Source of the DNA: Polydactylus sextarius
Lineage: Eukaryota > Chordata > Actinopteri > Polynemidae
Direction of reading: 5' to 3'
DNA length: 64,000 nt
NCBI GenBank assembly: GCA_016801845.1
Contig: CM028914.1
Coordinates: forward strand, 19,977,272-20,041,271
Shown: positions 58,066 through 64,000 of the stretch, one piece after another
Layout: every line of letters begins with the position of its first letter
How positions within the stretch are numbered: position 1 is the stretch's first letter
Program-made: the position numbers and the translations under genes
Notes under the pieces: generated by a model
What the model was told of the DNA's origin: nothing
Databases searched by the model: none
What the model saw: the letters and a program-made list of their open reading frames with translations, nothing else

Positions 58066-59370
58066 CACTCGCCAATAGGAACCTTATCTACTCTAATGGG
58101 CTGGGGGCTCTTGGCTGTGAGGCAGTGAGATGTGAAGCTCCAGCTGAGCTCTCCTCTGCAGGGGCCTTCAATACCACTGTGCCCAGCAGGCCTAGCCCCC
58201 CATGCACATACACAACCTCAGGCTACCCCTCCCTTTCCCAACCCACATCTCCTTAATCTTTCACTGTGACTCAGTCTCCTTCAGATGGCATGCTGGGATT
58301 GTGGTCGCTTGTCTTACAGGGTGGGGGCGAAAGGCCCGAGACGTGATACCCTCTTCAGAGTCCACCCTGTCGGTGGTGTGCAGGGAAACAGTACTGAAGG
58401 TTAACAGCTCCTTCCAGCTGCTGGATGATCTTAGAGTAATTGCCCTGCTCTCCTGCTGCAGTACCCTCATACGCCGCTGCACTGCATCCAAAATTACTAT
58501 ATGTAATGTCCTCTTCAAAAAACAGGGGGACATTTCACATTGCGGGTCTAGTCACCTCTGACTTCTCCTGTGAGTACCCAGAGAAAACTGCCCACTTCTT
58601 TCATCAGAGCAGAGTAGATTCAGCATCGTGTGGGGAGCCTTGCAGACTTGCTGTGTGGCTCATATGTGTGGATCTCTTGTGAGATACATTAGTAGCAATT
58701 AGTCATGAGATGAAAGCCAATTAAGAACTCGCCATGGGCAAACAAGTACAATTATTGCAGGGGGAAATTACAGGCAAAATAAAGGCTTTCACAAGCCAAT
58801 CTGTTGACTTAGTTGATGGGCACATGGTGGCTTCTTTAAGATGACATCTTGCTCGTTAACAATTGGTTGCAAAGCACATTTTACAGCTCTGTTCATTTTC
58901 TTCCCCTTTAGAATGTTTTTGAACATGATCATCTTTCATATGGAGGTTATATTGATGTGCTGTACCTGTAATGAGCCAAGTTCTACCCTCAGAGAAAATT
59001 AGCCACGTTCAAAGACACAAAAGCCCATACAATGCTAGACTGTGAAAAAAATGGCCCTTTGCAGTAATGTTTTTATTGTCCATGAAATCAAACTTTAGTT
59101 TTATAGAAAATGGTGCTGTAATTGCCTTTTTTAAGAGCAATATGTAGGCACACATGCATCTGTAAAGGAAAACCACACCAGTATTGTCTATTGGGGACCT
59201 AATGGTGCAATTAATTTTGTTCCGTCTGTTCTGGAGACTTAAGGAAAATGGATTTTTTTTTCTTCTCCACTTCCTCTCTAAACTGGTTTTAATGAAGAAG
59301 ATAAAGTGGTTCCTTGGGTGTCTCATAGGCTCCCAGCAGTCAGTTTATTTGACATTATTCTGGTGCAGCT
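58061..59370. promoter_or_regulatory. possible conserved noncoding elements
   Basis: Repeat-poor sequence with AGAGTAATTGCCC (58432), CAATTAGTCATGAG and CCAATTAAGAACTCGCC (58695-58735), GGTGCAATTAATTTTG (59205). Overlapping chance frames at 58200-58680. Confidence 0.3.
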
Positions 59371-59870
59371 GAATGGAGCTACCAGTCTGCCTCCTCTTCG
59401 GCTCCATGTTGACAAGCCAGCAGCTCCCTCCAAGGGCTGCTGTAATGAGGAACTATCTCCCTCTCAGGATTAGGACCTAGAACCGTGCAGGGACCTTTAC
59501 ATATTCCGCATTGGTTAAGGAGGAAATGGAAGGGCAGAGCCAGTCATCCATCCTCCATTTGCAGCTTTAACCCCACCTTCACATGGATTATGTCATATGT
59601 CAAGTCATGCCACACCGCTGCTCCTACCCTATCTGGAGTGGGCTTAAGCCCTCAAGGTGCCCAGACAGCTGACAGTGGCATTATTACTCTCTAGAATATG
59701 CCTGCAGGGCCCATGTCTCCTGGGAGCCTCTGCCTGCAGACTGCGTGCCCACTGATGGGAGGGGCTGACAGGGTCTTTATGACTAGACACTCTCCCTAAG
59801 GACCACTCAGGAATAAATTAGCATGACCACAACCCTTCTGGCATAATGTGATTGGACATGAGGGAGGTGG
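59371..59870. promoter_or_regulatory. candidate conserved noncoding element
   Basis: Balanced, repeat-free block with short open frames; GAATAAATTAGCATGACC near 59810 and CATAATGTGATTGG near 59843. Confidence 0.32.
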
Positions 59871-62420
59871 CCCCACCCCTCACACCTCCCAGAGGACAAG
59901 TATACTGAGTACTCAACCTTATCTTTGCTGAGCATTAAAATACATGATTGCACCTCCGGGGCATGTACAAAATCTGTCCTTTGTGTGTATTCATCTCACT
60001 ATCCACCCAGTAATCATAGATCATAAACTCTGAAGCTGAATTATGCCAAAGAAAGATATTGTTTGTAAGTTAATAAACATACTAGTTGATCTTGTAAAAG
60101 TTTTTTATTGTCTCTGGAGCCATTTTCCTGATTTTTGTTTGGTAGGTGAATGTGATCCAAGAGAGAAAAGGAGGAATGGAGCATGAGAGCAAGAAGGAAA
60201 GTGGCTTAGTGTAAGACGTTAAATCCCCAGCTAAAACACATTGCCCTCAGGTGATGCAGCTTCTTAACCTCAGCCTGCTTGGTCTGATAAGAATGTTTCT
60301 TTGTTGTTGGCTGGAGTGTAATGCAGACTAGCTAAAGGCTATTAAACAGAGCTTTGCCTGAGTGTTGTTAATCAGGAGATTTCATCATCCTGTTGTGTAT
60401 TAAGAACAGAAACAAAGTCTCTCATGGCTACAAAGACTGAACAGTGTTCAGCTATAAAACAAACCAATAAACACACATTTTTTTTGTTTTCTGTGCCATC
60501 ATAACAACTTAACATCCCATGGTAGCTACATAAGGGTATGTCATATTCCACCAATACAAATCCCCTCCCAGGGTGACACTGTCTGTGACCTCCACTCAAT
60601 ATTAAAGAAACTGTTTCACAGGAATTTGCCGTGGTCTGTTCCAGCTGTTTTTATGCAAGTCAGACTCCCAGCTGCCAATGATTACTGCTGTGGACCGTGC
60701 CCGGAGCTTCGCCGACAGTCCCCTTTTGATTAGTAATTATCCTGAAAAACGGCGAGGGGGAAACTCAGACGCTCAAGAGAACATGGTTCCAACCTGTTTT
60801 TCCATTGAGTAAAGTTCTGTGAGGGCAGGCAAAGGTTGCTGTGGTTCACTGGGGTCCACAGCACCACTTGGCTTTGATTCTCCCATGCCGCCCAGATGTT
60901 GGGATCTGGCTCCACACTGCCACATGTGGTTCCACTTACTCTCCAGGGGAGGAAGATAAATGGTTTGTTTTTCTATTGTGGTCTCACTCATTATACACTT
61001 ATAAAACCAGCTTTTGAAGATTAGAAACTTGTGCCTGTGCTGAGCCAGATATAAGCTGGCATGTTAGCATGGAATGTGTGGCTTTTCCTTTTAAGCTCTT
61101 AGTATTTTCCTGAGTTCACTTTTATACTAACAGGAACACAGATTAGTATTAGTGTAGGACATTGTCTATTCATTTTGGTTGTAGTCTGAGCTGTGTCTTG
61201 TTATCTTTGTGTGCACGCAACACTTGGACATCAGTTTACTGAACCTAAGCTCATATCCTGAGGTGACATGACAGAGCTATGAATCATGGCTGACCAGACA
61301 CTATGATGATCTCACCTAGCTTTAAGAGTTTATATATATAATATAGGTCAACAATCAGCATCAGTTTCTGTGAAATACAAGGTTTAGCTGAATCCTGTTG
61401 AGAATTTGTATCCAAACTTCCAAAACATTTCTGATGCATGTTTTTTTCATCATGAATGATGAATGTTTAACATTTTTCTTATGTTTTGATTTCCATAAAA
61501 TGGTATACTTGTGTTTTTAAGTACCATGTCACTTTTTACCATATAGGAACTCAAACACTACTGTACAAGATTAGATCTCAGACCACTGGAAGCACACTAG
61601 ACCTTGGCTTGCTCAGTTAACCCTCATGACCTCACTCAGTCTTATCTCCTGCTGGCCTGGTAAAGGAATTTCCATTCCTGTGTTTTCCTTCCAAACTGCT
61701 GCTTTCAACTTCTTTTGATTGACAACAACTTTGTTTTGCTCACTGGTGTTCCTGCCCATCCACAATAACTCGATCCATGCTCCCACAGCTCTCCTGAGCA
61801 CTTGGGGAAGTGTTAGTTCTGTTGGGTAGCAGGTGTTCCCTGTCTCATCTGCCCTGACCTCTCAAGGGTTAGTCGTCTGTCAGTGGGTGTCAGGCCCATA
61901 AGTAAGACTCGGGTCACTCTTCTTACTGAGAGGTCACACACCATACACACTATGAAAGGAAGAGGGGCTAAAGATGAGAGAGAGGGAGGTTGACTAGAAA
62001 AAGCCCTCCCCTCAGACCAAGACCCTCTTCAGATTTCTTACCTTGGACTTTTTTCAGTTTTTGAACAATGAGAGCACATCTGGCCCTTCTCTTCAGTTTT
62101 GTCACAGTTGTCCTTCACTCTTGAAAGACATTGCCTGGGAGAAAAATAGGAGAAAGACAGCCAGTGTTATTCTTCTCTTACTTTGGCTGCTCTCAAAAGA
62201 GGAGTCTGGAATGTGGATATTTCCTGGAGTACAGCTAAAGGCAATGTTGCGTAGATCAATACAACATTGCATCGACACAAGCTTTGGGATGTTTGAATCA
62301 ATGATTTTCTCATGACTGGTATTAAATACACATGACAGGACAAAAGCAGGGTGTTAAAAACAAGATAATTCCCTCTTAACTGTATAAAACATAACATTTA
62401 TAGACACTAGTTATTTTTTG
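59871..62420. other. noncoding, mostly spacer
   Basis: 60600-60760 has enhancer-like words (ATTAGTAATTATCC, GAGCTTCGCCGACAG). 60760-62420 is bland with no supported feature. Confidence 0.42.
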
Positions 62421-62429
62421 ATAGACTCA

Positions 62430-63240
62430 TTTCAGCCAAATTGACAACTCCCTTTTCAATTTAGAGCACCTTGTCAAAAGCACAGAGGGGCGGATAGATG
62501 GAGCCTGTCTTCATTAAACATTATTTAATTGGCTTTGTAAGGAGTAATCTTCCCATCTTTCTGAGCTCCTTGCTTGGCAGACAGGCTCCATAGCAGCAAC
62601 TCTCATCTGTCAAAACGTCAGCTGGATCTCAAAACTGAAGGCAACACATGCCAGCAAGTTGTTCAGTGTGTACAAACACTCCAGATCACACTCCAGTAGA
62701 AAGGCCTGTCATGATGCTTTTTCAAGGAAATTAGGGTTTAGGTAAACACAACTGTCATGTGTGGTGTTCCTCGCAAAAGTTTTTTTTTTTTTTCTTTTTT
62801 TTATTCTTGGCTTGTAATCTTTAAAGGGCCCCGAGCTTTGAATATAGGCATGTTTCCGTTCATCACATGGCCTGTCTGCTTTTGTTGGTGAAATACTGAC
62901 AATATCCTGCAAATTTTGAAGGCCCTGGAGCACTTGTGTTGTCAAATTGAAACGTGGGAAGCAAAATTGCTGCCCACCTGCGTAGCTCAAACAGCGCTCC
63001 GGGGTCTTGCCTTGATGTGCGAAAGAAGTGAGGAACCATAGACACAAACAAAACCTACAGTGTATCCTCCTCTGATGAGCAGACAGCAGTGTGATCTTTC
63101 ATGTCCTTCACTGAGGCTTTTTGCAGTGACAAGCACACACTAAAGCCCAAGTAAAATAACAATGAGCGACTTGCCAGCTTGTCAGTCTATTTGCTCCATT
63201 TCCTGTCTCACGGCATTCTCCTCTCTAGGCCACACTGTAT
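62430..63240. promoter_or_regulatory. candidate conserved noncoding element(s)
   Basis: 62430-62620 (TTATTTAATTGGC, GGAGTAATCTTCCC) and 62690-63240 (CGCTCCGGGGTC, ATGAGCGACTTGCC) are repeat-poor apart from the T tract at 62780-62802. Confidence 0.35.
62780..62802 (+). repeat. poly-T with one C
   Basis: T14, C, T8. Confidence 0.93.
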
Positions 63241-64000
63241 CCTGGAGCTTAATAGACTGTAGAGGTCTCAATTGAAAATGTGAATGTGCCCATCAGAATG
63301 TGTAACCTTGTTCGCCCTAGGTATTTAACACAGGACATCTAAAGGCGATGGCTTGACCGAGGCATGTCAGGGACAAATGAAAAGCTATTACTGGAGACAT
63401 GCCTTTGTGTGTATGTGTGCATATGTGTGTGTGTTTGTGCCTCCCAGCCATCCCTCCAACTCCCTCAATTTCCAGCCAGTGCATCAGTCCAAGCAGGAGT
63501 GACATGCGATGACATTCTTTGTTTATCTACTCCAGGGCCACGCTCTTCATGTCTCTTTGTGTCGCTGTCACCAGAGCAGTAAGCACTGGAGGAGGGATGG
63601 AAACACGGTAATAACAGAGGAGACGTGTTTGTTTGTCAAGACAGCTCAGGCTCTCTAGGCAAGGGCGTTCCTGGATTCATGAAACTTGACAGCTGTTTAG
63701 AACAACATCACCAAAGAACTTTACACTTAATAGGCTATGCAGCCATCTCAGCGTAAAATGTTGATATATAACATGTTACCCAGTAAACTCTTAACAGGTT
63801 AAGACATTATCAGGTTTATAGGTGCAATCAAGCTACGCAACTAGAGGTCAAGTAAGCCGTCTGCTTATGATTCCTATCTAATCCATTTTCTCCTGCTGGT
63901 CCCAGCATCAACGGACAATGGTGAGAAATTTTTCTCACAATCTAACAAGCAGTAATAAATAAAATTTAAAAAAAATACGGGGCAAGGTTTGGGTCCCATG
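63241..64000. other. noncoding stretch to the window edge
   Basis: TG-rich imperfect repeat at 63404-63440. No exon supported; the last bases are A-rich spacer. Confidence 0.42.

Overview
The window is vertebrate nuclear DNA, most probably from a ray-finned (teleost) fish, and almost all of it is noncoding. Pointers to a fish are the decayed Tc1/mariner copy at about 55812-56345, which has the word structure typical of fish Tc1 families, very long uninterrupted (GT)n arrays, and no recognisable mammalian Alu or L1. There are no bacterial features: no operons, ribosome binding sites, CRISPR arrays or rRNA. The long open frames that occur are chance frames, often driven by simple repeats.

The one coding feature I would defend is a 30-nt microexon on the + strand at 21585-21614. 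It has a near-perfect acceptor (TTTGTCTTACAG) and a consensus donor (AAG|GTGAGT) and encodes the acidic decapeptide CDTESDQDDK. It suggests that much of the window is intron of a + strand gene, which I could not name. Six further splice-bounded segments are listed as low-confidence exon candidates: 3813-3870 (+), 9468-9535 (-), 32926-32942 (+), 41641-41700 (+, possible 3' terminal exon), 53024-53146 (+) and 54353-54399 (+). With 64 kb on two strands some such matches are expected by chance.

The rest looks like a regulatory domain. Blocks of 200-700 bp of non-repetitive sequence, with clustered homeodomain-type TAATTA sites and retained CpGs, alternate with blander AT-rich spacer. The denser stretches are roughly 1.5-7.7, 12.2-20.7, 22.9-26.2, 29-37.6, 39.5-40.8, 47.7-50.9, 57.2-59.9 and 62.4-63.6 kb. 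Blander stretches are 8-9, 11.3-12.1, 21.6-22.9, 26.4-28.6, 37.7-39, 41-43.4, 44-47.7, 50.9-53, 55.2-57.2 and 60.8-62.4 kb. These blocks are called by eye as candidate conserved noncoding elements; no alignment was possible.

Structural features include a 134-bp (GT)n array (26284-26417), other microsatellites and homopolymers, at least ten short-loop G-quadruplex/i-motif sequences, two near-perfect palindromes (3463-3481 and 53186-53205, the second enclosing an octamer ATGCAAAT) and a hairpin-type inverted repeat at 30272-30298.
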